From assembly GCA_029204225.1 (NCBI GenBank), contig CM055102.1, positions 7,534,587-7,598,586 of the forward strand: a stretch of 64,000 bases of DNA, written 5' to 3'. The notes beneath the pieces were generated by a model. The model was not told the origin of the DNA. It ran no database searches and saw nothing but the letters and a program-made list of their open reading frames with translations. Positions within the stretch are counted from its first letter, which is position 1. Each line of letters starts with the position of its first letter. This document shows positions 23,035 to 34,445 of this stretch, in pieces. This DNA is from Diphasiastrum complanatum. Taxonomy: Eukaryota; Streptophyta; Lycopodiopsida; Lycopodiales; Lycopodiaceae. The position numbers were made by a program, and so were the translations under genes.

Positions 23035-23385
23035 ACGGATATGATGGATCGCCATTTCTGACAATCAGCATGCCTGTTGTTCCCCTGCCAGACAATCTCG
23101 ATTCTCTAGCATTGGAGTCTCCGCAGGTATTAGGCCAACTCCCAAGCTATTATATTGCACTACTGCACTTTTATCTTCACTTTGGGCGTACATACTACAA
23201 GGCATGCTTTCAGCGCTGTGCTTATGTGACCTGTCGGCCTGATTTCTGAACACGAATCTTGACGCTCGTTCTCAGATCTTAGCACGGCTGCTGCGCAGCA
23301 GCGTGGGTCACTCTCGAGGATGTCAAGTGCATGATACTTCAAGTACATCATTCTAGTTTGGACTTTTCAAGTGTGTGTACCTAGT
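23035..23385 (+). repeat. Dispersed unit, copy 1 (inverted partner at 44873-45240)
   Basis: The stretch containing GATGGATCGCCATT, TATTATATTGCACTACTGCA, TACTACAAGGCATGC and GACCTGTCGGCC recurs in reverse orientation 21.5 kb away at roughly 90% identity. It is less AT-rich than its surroundings. No frame is conserved between the two copies, so a protein-coding role is unlikely. It could be an old gene fragment or an unclassified repeat. Confidence 0.65.
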
Positions 23386-23399
23386 GAAGCTCCTGCAAT

Positions 23400-25440
23400 T
23401 GCCAATAATACACTTGCATAGTTGGGGAACAAAGTCTAGCTGCTACAAAAGTTCGTATGAATTAACGAATGCCTTGCTGTTGGAATATGTCCAATGCCAT
23501 CCGGCTGTTGAATCGTGTTTGGCCAGCAACCAGCTAAAATTTACTATTGTTTGGATGCCTGTCAGACTTTTATGTGCTCAGATCAGGGATTCATAATGAA
23601 TTTATCCAGATTGCACACAGTTCACATGGTCGACTTAGATTTGTTATGATATCCCACTTTCAACGAAGGGATGAGAATTCAGAGCCAACGAAGATTAAAC
23701 TAAATTCTGGATGTGATCGTGGTTGAGTTTCTGCGAGTTCTCACCATAAAAAGCTACTTGGTCACTTAAACTTTTGTGTTGCTAGTGACAATGGAGTCAT
23801 AGGTATTAATGTTGGTTTGCATTTAGAAAAGACTGGAGTCAAGGAGCTTATGCTCCCAAAAACCATGTGTTGTTGACTTCGACCCATTGCTCTAATTTTT
23901 GGGTACTTGTGAAACTATGCACATAATTCACAGCCAATCCATGCAAGGCTTTTGTGGAGGGGGGGGGGGGGGGGAAGGCCCCGTCTGAGGGCCTTCCTTG
24001 ATGAGAGGGCCCTTGACCGAGGGCAGGCCCCGACTAGCAAGGAAGGCCCAAGGGCTTTGGGCATTCCCAAGGGCTATATATATCACATATGCACAAAATC
24101 TACAATTATGTGACTTTTGGTTGAGATAGCTATAAGTTTCTATGGCAAGATCGAATGTCACAATTGGTCTTCATTGGCAGAAATGTACTTTAAAATATGC
24201 CCATGTACCTTTAAGGCACTGTCTTAAGTTTCAAGGAGATGTCCAAAGGCTTAGGGTCATACAGACAAAGACGAACAAGGTTCAGTTCAAGACGAAGAGA
24301 GCAAAACAACGAAAATTTGACGGTTGGATCAGTGACCGTGCAAGGTAATAGCCTTTTGAAGATTAAGGATGTCCTTAATGAATTGGGACCATGACCTTAT
24401 TATAAAGTTCTAGAACGATACCGCAAAGTATAATACAATTGGCAAGTTTAAAAATCGTTCGAAAAATAACTAACAACAACTAAAAGATTATCAAAGACAA
24501 TTTGGAGTTTAAACTGCAACCAAAATTTAGTAACATTGCTTTAGAATTGATTGAGTTCTTGTGAAAAACCAAAGAATCCAGGTCGATTAGCTATTGACAG
24601 ATTTAAAACTATGCTTCAAGATTTTAGTTGGAATTGCAAATCAATGTATTGTGTTTCTATGGCAAATAAAGGACTAATACCTCACATACGTTGTAATCAT
24701 ATAAAGGAAAATTTTCTATAACATGTTCTTCATGAAATTATAAGTTTGAATCCATAATTGTGTGAATTGGGCCAAAATACCGCTCATTACAGACCTTAAA
24801 AATTGTCTTGGTGAGGCCAAAGTGCATACAAAAGAGTTTTTTTAGAATGAAGTTCTGCAATTTCAAAGAAAACCTATTTCTATTATAATGAAGTTCATTT
24901 CTGAAGGACAAGCAGTCCAAATGGGTCTTTAAGCAGTTGTGACTTCCACACTTGAATAGAAAGCATAAAATGACATGTGTCAAACGGACTTGAAAAGCTA
25001 ACTTTCTACATTCTGATTAATGAGGATTTAATAATGGAGAGTCAACAAAAGATGAAACTCCTTGGTGCTTTGGGGAATAAGAAGTTGGAACTCCCTCCTC
25101 CTCATGCCCAAGAAGGAGGAGGCATAGGATGGGAAGGGAGAGCAACATTGATTCAAGCATTCTGGTTTTGGAGAGGAGAGAATAAAGAGTTATGTTTTTT
25201 TTTTGTTTTGAAACAAAAAAAACAGGGAAAGTTCTTGCCTTCAATGAGAATATGAGTAATGCTTGAAGGTAGAGGAGAGCTTAGGATCAAGGAGGTCATC
25301 ACCATAACATGAGAAAGGCATGCATTTATTCAAATAGATGTTGGATTTCTTGTTGAGGATAGAACTTTGTTGTAATATATAATCGATGAAAGTTATGGTG
25401 AATCTCATTGAAAATTAAGTGATGAGCAACAGATAGCACA
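23400..25440. other. Spacer with GC-rich island, no gene recognised
   Basis: Mostly AT-rich. A GC-rich island at 23955-24065 holds a run of G and repeated AAGGCCC/GGGCCTT words. No coding frame with a recognisable domain. Confidence 0.4.
23959..23997. repeat. G16 run overlapping a perfect 9-bp hairpin
   Basis: Sixteen consecutive G at 23959-23974, overlapping GGAAGGCCC (23973-23981), a 7-nt loop and GGGCCTTCC (23989-23997). Confidence 0.85.
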
Positions 25441-25461
25441 TTGGCAGCCAATGCAAAATCT

Positions 25462-25463
<2 letters not shown>

Positions 25464-25519
<56 letters not shown>
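25464..25519 (+). repeat. (TC)28 microsatellite
   Basis: Perfect 56-bp dinucleotide run ending 8 bp before the LTR of the complete Copia element. Confidence 0.98.
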
Positions 25520-25521
<2 letters not shown>

Positions 25522-25527
25522 GGACTC

Positions 25528-26258
25528 TGTGAAGTTTTTAGCACGTGTGAACTTCACCACACACCTTATAGGATCTTACTGAGGTGTTGTGATTGCACAA
25601 GATTGATCAAAGAACAATATGCTTGAAAAATCTAAGGCAAGAGCACAATGGCATACATCTGATGAAAAAATCTAACTCTTCACTATGAGAAATGAATGTC
25701 AAAAATAATTCTAAGTATTTAGTATGGGAAAAAAAGGTTGCTCTCGGGTAGAGAGAGAAAATCAGGCATGAATAACTCGGGTAGAGAGAGAATGAGTCCA
25801 AAACACCAAAATCTCAATATTCACACTGATGGCAAATCATGCCCAACTTTCCCTACATGAGAGAGACTCGAATTCCTACAATGGAGTTGCATGGAAGGTC
25901 AACTTAACTGAACTAATTCACCTACCAGAGATCTACATGTGTAACTGCATGCATGTATGTTGCATGTACTGCATGTCAACTCATAAAACTGCCTAGACAT
26001 GTGTAGATCACTGAAACTACTTTGCATGTTGCATGCACTGATTGCATGTGGCTTGCATGCATACAGTATGACTTAGCATGTTATCTAAACTACTGCAGGT
26101 CATCAAAATAGAACCTATCTAACTCAAATCCAAGCTACACTAGAAGGATATGTGCTCAATTCACACTCCTTTTATGTACAACATGAAATTTAGTGGAAAT
26201 CACCATGGACATGGCCCCAAACTCAAGATAGGAAGATAATATTTTAATAATCTTCACA
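25528..26258 (-). repeat. 3' LTR of the complete Copia element
   Basis: 731 bp. It contains GCACGTGTGAAC near 25541 and a stretch at about 25950-26080 dense in GCATGC/GCATGCA words. The TAGAGAGAGAAAATCA-type motif near 25750-25795 is also found, inverted, at about 9660-9710. Confidence 0.95.
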
Positions 26259-26270
26259 CTCCTCCTTAAA
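26259..26270 (-). promoter_or_regulatory. Polypurine tract
   Basis: Reads TTTAAGGAGGAG on the minus strand, directly before the 3' LTR. Confidence 0.8.
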
Positions 26271-26272
26271 AT

Positions 26273-29200
26273 TTATGTTCCTATCAACATAGATTTCGAA
26301 ATTAGGCCAAGATTTGACCTCACCTTCATAAAAACATTCTTGAGTAGAGGTTTGGTGAGAAGATCTGCAACACAATCTAAAGATGAAACATGTTCCAATG
26401 AGATCTCTCTCCCAATGACTTTTTCTCTTACAAAATGATGAGCCACTTCAATGTGCTTGCTCCTTGCATGAAAGACTGGATTATTTGCAAGAGCCTGAGC
26501 AGAAATGTTATCATTCTTGATAATTGGAAGATCTTCATTTGCAAAACACTTTAGCTCCAAAAGTAGCCTTTTGATCCATAAAACCTCCTTAGTTGTTGTT
26601 GTAAGAGATTTGTATTCACAGGATAATAAGGAAATAGTTGTCTGCTTCTTTGATAGCCAAGAAACCAAGTTCCCTCCAAGAAATATAGTATAAGCACTTG
26701 TGATTTCCTATCCAACCTGTCTCTTGCAAAATCTGAATCTGAAAAAGCAATCAAAGTCAGATCATCTCCTTCATAGAATAATCCATAATTCAAGGTAGAA
26801 GATATATACCTCAAGACTCTTTTAGCCAACTTCCAATGATATAACTTTGGATCCTGCATGTGTTGACTTAGCTTATGAACACAAAAGCTTAGATCAGGCC
26901 TAGTCACTATTAACCAAATAAGTGAGCCAATAAGACTCCTATAAAGAGTGATGTCCTCAAAGGATTTTTCATCATCTTCCATAGGAACTTTTACAGTGTG
27001 CTCCATAGGTTTATCTATGCCTTTACAGTTCTCCATATGGAATTTCCTGAGCATGGAAAGTGCATATCTACTTTGGCTTATAAATGCACGACCTTTCCAA
27101 AAATCTATTTCAAGGCCTAGAATATAATGAAGAACTTCTAAGTCCTGCATCCTAAACTCAGTACCAAGTGCATGCTTAGTTTCTTCAACTAACTTCTCAT
27201 TGTTTCCACAAAGAATGATATCATCTACATAGATGAGAAGTATAATTACAAAGTTATCTACAAACTTATAACATATTCACTTACACAAAATCCGAGTGAT
27301 ATGAGATAGGAGTTGAGCCTTGCATACCAAGACCTTGGTGCCTATTTCAGTCCATACAAGTTTTTGAGCAAAAGACAAACTTTTGATTCATCACCCTCCT
27401 TCACAAAACTTGGAGGTTGCTCCATTTAAATCTCCTCCTCAAGGTAACCATTGAGAAATGCATTAGAAACATCAAGCTGGAACATACTCCATTTGTGAAA
27501 ACATGCAAAAGAGATGAGTATTCGAATTGTTACCATCTTTGCAACTAGTGCAAAGGTGTCTTCATAGTCAAGACATTTGATATGTGAGTAGCCTTTGGCA
27601 CAAAGCCTTGCTTTATACTTATTGATAGATCCAGCATGATTATACTTGATTCTGAATACCCACTTACATCCAATCACATGCATGTTGTTTGGTGGCTCCA
27701 CAAGCTCCCATGTGTTGTTTGACATCAAGGCTTCAAACTCTGGGGTCATTGCTTCAACCCACTCTTTGGATTGAAGTGCTTCTTGAACATATTTAGGCTC
27801 TTCATTTGATATAAAAAGTGCATGATAGGAAGTTTCACCTTCCACTTGTCTTCCTTCAGCATCATATGTGAGCCTACTTGGCTCAGATCTTGCTCGTGTA
27901 GATCTTCTCGGTGTGGTAGCTTGAGTTTGCTCCTCCTCAAGCCTCGGCCTCACCTCTTCTTGAACAACATCAAGATTGATGATTGATCTTGCATGAGACT
28001 CCTTGACCTGTGCATCATCCAAGTTAAACTTCTGATCTTCATGGAAGATCACATCTCTACTAACAACATTCTTGTCAATAGAGGGTAAATAAACTTTGTA
28101 TGCCCTTTTGGTAGATGCATATCCTACAAAAATTCCTCTTATAGCACTAGGATCTTCCTTCTTCCTAGTTTCTAGAGGCACGTGCACAAAGCATACACAG
28201 CCAAAAATCCTAAGATGATCTACCTTAGGCTTTTTCTTATACAACATCTCAAATGGTGTCTTTCCTCCTATTGAAAGATTTGAAAGCCTATTACAAAGAT
28301 AGTTTGCACATGAAACTGCCTCTCTCCAAAATTCTTTAGGCAGAGAAGCTTCTAGCCTAATGGCTTTTGCACATTCACACAAAGTTCTATTTTTTCTCTC
28401 AGCAACTCCATTTTGTTGAGGAGTATATGAACAAGAAAACTCTCTTTGAATACCCTCTCTCTCACAAAAGTCTTTAAACTTATTGGAAGTGTATTCTCCT
28501 CCACTATCACTTCTCAAAGCTTTCAACTTGAAAGGAAACTGCTTTTCTACACAAGCTTTGAAAGTAAGAAAAAATCATAAACCATGGCTTTTGAAGACAA
28601 CATATAGATCCAAGAATATACTGTATAATCATCTACAAAAGAGACAAAGCAGTTGGCTCCTCCTTTGCTCTTAGTTGATGAGAAATGAACATCAGAGTGT
28701 ACAAGTTCAAATGGTTGCTTTGTCTTGATACTTGATCTAGGATAAGGCCTTCTGTGTGACTTTGCCAGCACACAAGCTTTACATGGTAGAAGCTCCTTTG
28801 ACAGTGTCTTTGGTAGACCAACAACTTTTCCTTCTTTGACCATAGATTGCATGGCTTTGAGATTGCAATGACCCAATCTCTTGTGCCACAGATCCTCCTG
28901 TAGAACCTTGGTCTCATAAGCAATATCTGAAATGTTAGCACTCTCCCTAGAATCTAGTTTGTACAACTAACCAATTCTAGATCCTCTAGCAATAACTTCA
29001 TTTTCTCTTGAGATTACACACTTGTCAACTTGAAACTTGACATCCAATCCACTATCAAACAACTGTCCTACACTAATGAGATTCTTGGTTAATCTAGGTA
29101 CATACAGTACATCATGTAAGCAAAAAGATTTTGATGATGATGCATGCAATGGAATACTACCTATTCCTTCAATTCTACACTCTACATCATTAGCAGTATA

Positions 29201-30213
29201 GATTGATCTTTTTGCACCTAGATATGGCATGAGATTAGTGAAAGAGTTCCTAGAACTAGACATATGGGAGCTAGCCCCACTATCTATCCACCAGACTTCT
29301 TCATTCTTAAAAGAAAAAGATGAAAAAGTAGACATCATTAATAAATTCTCTCTTTCACTCTCTACACCCTTACACTCATCCTCATTAGTAAGGCTAGCTT
29401 GCTTAGATTGGTTCTTCTTCTTGAAACAGTCTAATGCATAGTGTCCTTTCTTGCCACAGAAAAAACACTTGATCTTTGACAGCTTCTTATTGCCACTGGA
29501 TGTTGCAGCTTGTGAGGACTGATCCTCACCACATTCTTTGGCTTTGTCCTTCTTGAAGTGTTGTTGTCCTTTGCCCTTGCCTCTTGACTTGTCTCTGATA
29601 AAGAGTGCTTTGTCATCTCCACCATCTTTCAATGAAAGTCTATTGATCCTCAGCATCTTGCTCTCTTGCATGCTTTCTTCAACAATGAGAACACCTTGCA
29701 GTGTCTCCAAGGATGGAAGATCCTCCCTGAAAGCATAAGTCTGCACAATATTGTCATACTCATCTCTAAGTCCATTTAGGACTACTTGAACAAGTTCAGT
29801 GTTCTTAAGAGCATCAGTAATACCAGCTAACTCTTGATGAAGATCCTTAACTCTCATGACATATGATGAAGCACTCTCATCTACTCTCTGATAACTTAAA
29901 AATATTTGGTTTCTAAGTGCAATCTAGAAGTATTTTTTATTTCATAGATTGTTTTAAGAGTATCCCAAGCTTCCTTGGCAATGGTGCATGTGCTGATCTC
30001 TCTTAACACTTCATTGGTAGCATTCATTTTTATGATTCTTTTGTGAAATGCTGCAGCTTCATTAGATGCAGTAGGTTCTTCTTCAGCTCCACTCACAATA
30101 TCCATTACATCCTGTAGAATCAATAATAATTCCATTCTAATTTTCCACATTGCATAATTGGAAGATGTTAATCTCTCACTGTGCTCTAAGAAATGTGAAC
30201 TAGATGAAGACAT
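26273..30213 (-). pseudogene. Copia Gag-Pol polyprotein, disrupted
   Basis: All domains are present in Copia order. The gag starts at ATG 30213 (ERLTSSNYAMWKIRMELL); a zinc knuckle CFFCGKKGHYALDC lies near 29.44 kb; the protease site WWIDSGASSHM near 29.28 kb. Next come GAG-pre-integrase (LWHKRLGHCNLKAM), integrase with HSDVHF, RSDSGGEY and NGVAERKN, RT with VSNAFLNGYLEEEI and YVDD (near 27.22 kb), and RNase H (SDSDFA...). Lesions include a frameshift near 29.88 kb, an in-frame TAG near 28.97 kb, a shift near 28.54 kb, a TAA near 27.42 kb, a stop in place of Q in the YGLKQAPR motif, and shifts near 27.27 and 26.66 kb. It cannot encode a full polyprotein. Confidence 0.92.
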
Positions 30214-30975
30214 CTTCTCTATGAGAAATTCTAGTAATGATAAAAAATGGAGTTGAAAGGATGTTGATTGCTATCTCAATCTAGGATCTAACACATATGT
30301 TGATCCACCCTATGAAATCTAGCAACAGATGTGAGAACAAATTCTCAACACAGTAAATCAATCTATCTTGAATTTGGATCTTGCTTCAATCACAAAAGAA
30401 GAAGCACATGCAAGCAAGAAGTCTATCTCTCCCACAAGTTTCAAAGTATTAATAAACTCTCTAGGAACTTACTTTCAACTCAAACATAGTAATATGTGTG
30501 AAATGAAAAGTCTAAGACCTTAGAACACTCACTTCTATCCAATTCTACTTGATTGACAATAAAAAATGATGAAAATGGTGAAAAAAATAGATGTGTGCTG
30601 ACTTTGGCATATTCCACGAGTTGAGTACCCTCTCAAACTCTCTAATTGCCTAAATCTCTTCTAAAAACAAATCGAATTGATTTAGAAACAAGAGCAACAC
30701 ATTCTACTCTTCAATACCTATCCAACAAGCTATAGAACATCAAATTTGGATCATTCCTTGAGAAGTAGCACTCATTAATGAGGGCTGATTTCACACGTGT
30801 GAGCTCTCTGTCCGTACAGAGCTCTGCTGGATCAGATCAACCTCGATTTGATCCACTTATGTTTCTCAGATTGCTTGTTTCTCAGCGAGTTTGGATCCCT
30901 CTCCCAAATCCGAGTTCTTGCAAGCAAAAACACTGATGATTTGATGTATACACCCTCACCTCTTTTAAGCATTAA

Positions 30976-30987
30976 ACTCTGATACCA
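30976..30987 (-). promoter_or_regulatory. Primer binding site, initiator tRNA-Met type
   Basis: TGGTATCAGAGT on the minus strand, abutting the 5' LTR. It fits the tRNA-iMet 3' end except for the last base. Confidence 0.9.
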
Positions 30988-31551
30988 TGTGAAGATTTTA
31001 GCACGTGTGAACTTCACCACACACCTTATAGGATCTTACTGAGGTGTTGTGATTGCACAAGATTGATCAAAGAACAGTATGCTTGAAAAATCTAAGGCAA
31101 GAGCACAATGGCATACATCTGATGAAAAAATCTAACTCTTCACTATGAGAAATGAATGTCAGAAATGATTCTAAGTATTTAGTATGGGAAAAAAAGGCTG
31201 CTCTCGAGTAGAGAGAGAAAATCAAGCATGAATAACTCCGGTAGAGAGAGAATGAGTCCAAAACACCAAAATCTCAATATTCACAACATGGCAAATCATG
31301 CCTAGCTTTCCCTACATGAGAGAGATCCGAATTCCTACAGTGGAGTTGCATGCATACAGTATGACTTTGCATGTTATCTAAACTACTGCATGTCTTCAAA
31401 ATAGAACCTATCTAACTCAAATTCAAGTTACACTAGAAGGATATGTGCTCAATTCACACTCCTTTTATGTACAACATGAAATCTAGTGGAAATCACCATG
31501 GACATGGCCCCAAACTCAAGATAGGAAGATAATATTTTAATAATCTTCACA
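30988..31551 (-). repeat. 5' LTR of the complete Copia element, with internal deletion
   Basis: 564 bp. Compared with the 3' LTR it lacks about 167 bp between two TTGCATG words, retaining one copy at the junction (near 31346-31352). Confidence 0.95.
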
Positions 31552-31845
31552 GACTCTACTCTATGATTATTACACCTTATTTGCTTTTTGAATTTTTGTA
31601 GGCAAAACTTTTCCATCATGATACTAAACCAACAAAAATGCTTTACCTTACCAAACTTAGGAACAGGGCCTCAAGGAAGTTTTTTTAAAAAACTAGTAGT
31701 CTTTTAGCGGGAAACTTGATTTTCATTGAACGGCCAGGATTTATGCACATGAGAAGGACCCAATCTAACAGTGGGCATCTATATTACTCTTTCTGCTCTC
31801 TCTTGTGAAGAATAAAAAGCCATCCAACTTGTCTATAGGGGTTGA

Positions 31846-32693
31846 TGAGAAAAATCATCTTGCTTGTGCATTTACAAGTTGTAAATATCATTCTCTAGCA
31901 TGTACAAACTCGAGCTACATGACATGCACAATGTCTAGATGGTCATATTTGGACTATATTCACTTTGTTCCATTGTATATATCAAAGGTATGTGAATTGA
32001 GCACATGACCTTGTAGATTAGGGTGAGTTTGAGTTAGTAGGTAGATCTAGATTTGTAGACCTGCATAAAGGTAGATGACATGCAATCAGTCATGCAACAT
32101 GCAAGTCAGTATACATGTTCTACACATGTCCAATTCATCTAGGGAAGTCGCATGCAAGGCATGCAAATACTATTGGACACATGCATGTGGTTTTGTACAT
32201 ATCTAGTTGAGAAATTGATATTTGGAAAAGTAAGTGGAAGTTAGATACAATTTTAGCATGCAAGCTGTTAGGTGTCAATATGGTAGTAGTTTACACTTGA
32301 TTAGGTGTAGAAAATGCATTGAATGCAAGTAGAACCATGAATTTTGGCTCTCCTATATATGTGCATATGATTCTCATTCATTTCTAATGATGAATCAAGC
32401 TTTGGTAATGTCATAATGTCAAAATTTGATCTCATGCTATTTTGCTTGTTTTTGGTATTCTCTCTCTAACTCGAGATTGGTGTCTTCTTCATACATTATT
32501 TTGCGTATGTATTTTCTCTATTTGTGAGGAATTAGTGTTGCTTTGATCTGTAGCATTCTAGATTGTGCTCTAGCTCTGTTGGTAGATTGCAGGATTGCTT
32601 TGCAGGTGATCTATGTGCCACCATAAAGCATGGTAAAGATCATTCACACATTTGTTGTGGTTCTCCACACGTGTGAATTTGATGGATTTTTCA
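31846..32693 (+). repeat. Probable Copia 5' LTR (left end uncertain)
   Basis: The right end (...GGATTTTTCA at 32693) is fixed by the PBS two bases downstream. The left end is proposed at TGAGAAAAATC because it mirrors the right end. The segment has a GCATGC-rich tract (32075-32190) and CCACACGTGTGAA (32665-32677), features shared with the 25.5-31.5 kb LTRs. Confidence 0.5.
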
Positions 32694-32695
32694 AT

Positions 32696-32707
32696 TGGTA
32701 TTAGAGC
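32696..32707 (+). promoter_or_regulatory. Primer binding site, initiator tRNA-Met type
   Basis: TGGTATTAGAGC on the plus strand, the start of the internal region of the 31.8-34.4 kb Copia fragment. The leader runs from here to the gag ATG at 33469. Confidence 0.85.
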
Positions 32708-33468
32708 CATACCATGCTACTAACATCAGGTGTATGAAGAATTTTCTGTCAATTCAAGCTAGGAAGTTGTTCAGCAGTGTTTTGCTATCTATTCTTGAAC
32801 AATTTTTGGATCAATGAGGTTAGAACTGATATTTTCAGTCTAGAACAGAGGATGTACGGAATTATGACATTTCACATGTGTGAAAACCAGAATACTTCAT
32901 TTGAATCTATTTCCTTGGTGCTAGATCCAAAGATACTGACATTATAGCTTGTTGGAAAGCTAGAAGAGTCTACTTTCCAATGCAATTTGGTTTCAATTCA
33001 TTCTGATGATCCTAGAGAGAGTTATTAGAATTTTAAGAAGGGTAGGGAGAGACCCAAAACCCGAGTGACCACTTTTTGAATTGATTATATTGCATGCATG
33101 ATTCATTATTCATAGTTTTTGGTACTCAATCAAAGATAGAATTGGATAAGACAAGTTTCTGTTCTCAGTCACATCATTTCACACAAAGGGCTGTGTTTTG
33201 AGTTGAATGTGTGTTTCTAGAGTGTTTTTTATTCATTTGAAACTCATGGGAAAATTTGACATCAGAATTGTAAGTGCTTCATCAAAAGATAGAGGCTAGA
33301 TCCAAATTCAAAGTGATTGATTTTCTATTGTGAGCAAGATCTCACATAGCTGTTGCAAGATTTTGCATAGGATTTGGTAGTATAATCAATCGTTTTGGTT
33401 CCTATAGTGAAAGAGAATCAACACATTCAATTCCATTTTTGTTGTCTAATTTACAAGTCTTCACATTC

Positions 33469-34445
33469 ATGGCATCTATAGGAGATTTTCTCTTTGAAGC
33501 TAGTGAGAGACTTAATACCTCCAACTATTCAGTTTGGAAGGATAGGATAGAATTTTTGTTGGTTTTACATGGTGTAATGGACATAGTATTAGGAATTGAA
33601 ATTGAACCTGAAGCTTATGATGAGGCTCAGAGATTCAAGAAGAGAGCAAGGATTGCTCTTCATATCATCAAATTGAACATCTCTGATGAGATGTTGAGAG
33701 AAATAACTTCATGTACCTCAGCCAAGTAGACTTGGAAAACTCTTAAGAACTTTTTTGAAACAAAGGTCACATCAAGACTTCTTACTCTTAGACATCATAT
33801 CTTTTCTAGTTTTTAAAGAGTTGATGAAAGTGCTTCAAGTTTTGTAATGAGAGTTAAAGATCTTCATAGAGAGATAGCATGCATAGGAGATACTCTAGAG
33901 AACAGTGAACTTGTTCAAGTAATCCTCAATGGACTTAGAGAAGAGTATGCAAATGTTGTGCAAACTTATGCTATCAAGGAGGAGCTACCATTTATGGAGA
34001 CTCTTCATGATGTTCTTATTGCTGAAGAATGTAGGCAAAAGAACAAGATGCTGAAGATCAACACACTTTCAAGGAAGGATGGTGGTTATGGCAAAGCTCA
34101 CTTTGCCAAGGACAAGTCAAGAGGGAGGAGCAAGAAAAAAATTTCTCAAGCCTTCACCAAGGACAAATCAAAGAACAAAGGAAAGAACAAAGGCCAAGGA
34201 GTAGAAGATGATTCAACTCATTCTTCTATCTTCAAGAAAAAGACTCAAGAAGATCAAGCCAATTTTAACACTCACATGCAAGTGAAGGAGAAGCATCTTT
34301 CATGATGTCTAGTTTCTCCTCTTTATCCTTTAATGATGTATCTTGGTATATTGATAGTGGAGCCACAACACATATTTCTTTCATTTCTATTGAACCTTAT
34401 CAAGAACTCCAAGAATCAATATACACTGTAGTTGGTGATGCATGT
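33469..34445 (+). pseudogene. Copia gag-protease fragment
   Basis: ATG at 33469 (MASIGDFLFEASERLNTSNYS). The gag core is interrupted by a stop at about 33729 and another near 33816. It resumes with MRVKDLHREIACIGDTLENS and LVQVILNGLREEY and a lysine-rich tail. No zinc knuckle is readable. The protease site YIDSGATTHIS is intact near 34.35 kb, but sequence homology ends near 34445 and everything downstream is lost. The gag is close in sequence to that of the complete element at 25.5-31.5 kb. Confidence 0.85.

Larger units (their letters stand above)
25528..31551 (-). mobile_element. Complete Copia LTR retrotransposon, coding region dead
   Basis: The element lies on the minus strand, 6,024 bp. 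Target-site duplication GACTC is at 25523-25527 and 31552-31556. Outer ends are TGTGAAG...CTTCACA. The 5' LTR is 30988-31551 (564 bp), the PBS 30976-30987, the coding region 30213 to 26273, the PPT 26259-26270 and the 3' LTR 25528-26258 (731 bp). The 167-bp length difference comes from a deletion in the 5' LTR. Shared LTR sequence is about 96-97% identical by eye, so the insertion is older than the element at the left edge. Confidence 0.95.

Noticed and set aside
22932-23249. 105-codon frame overlapping the dispersed unit
   Set aside because: The inverted copy at 44.9-45.2 kb has indels that break the frame, so there is no sign of protein conservation.
25607-25801. Open frame conserved at 25607-25801 and 31067-31261
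   Set aside because: Both lie in the two LTRs of one element; the conservation reflects LTR identity, not coding selection.
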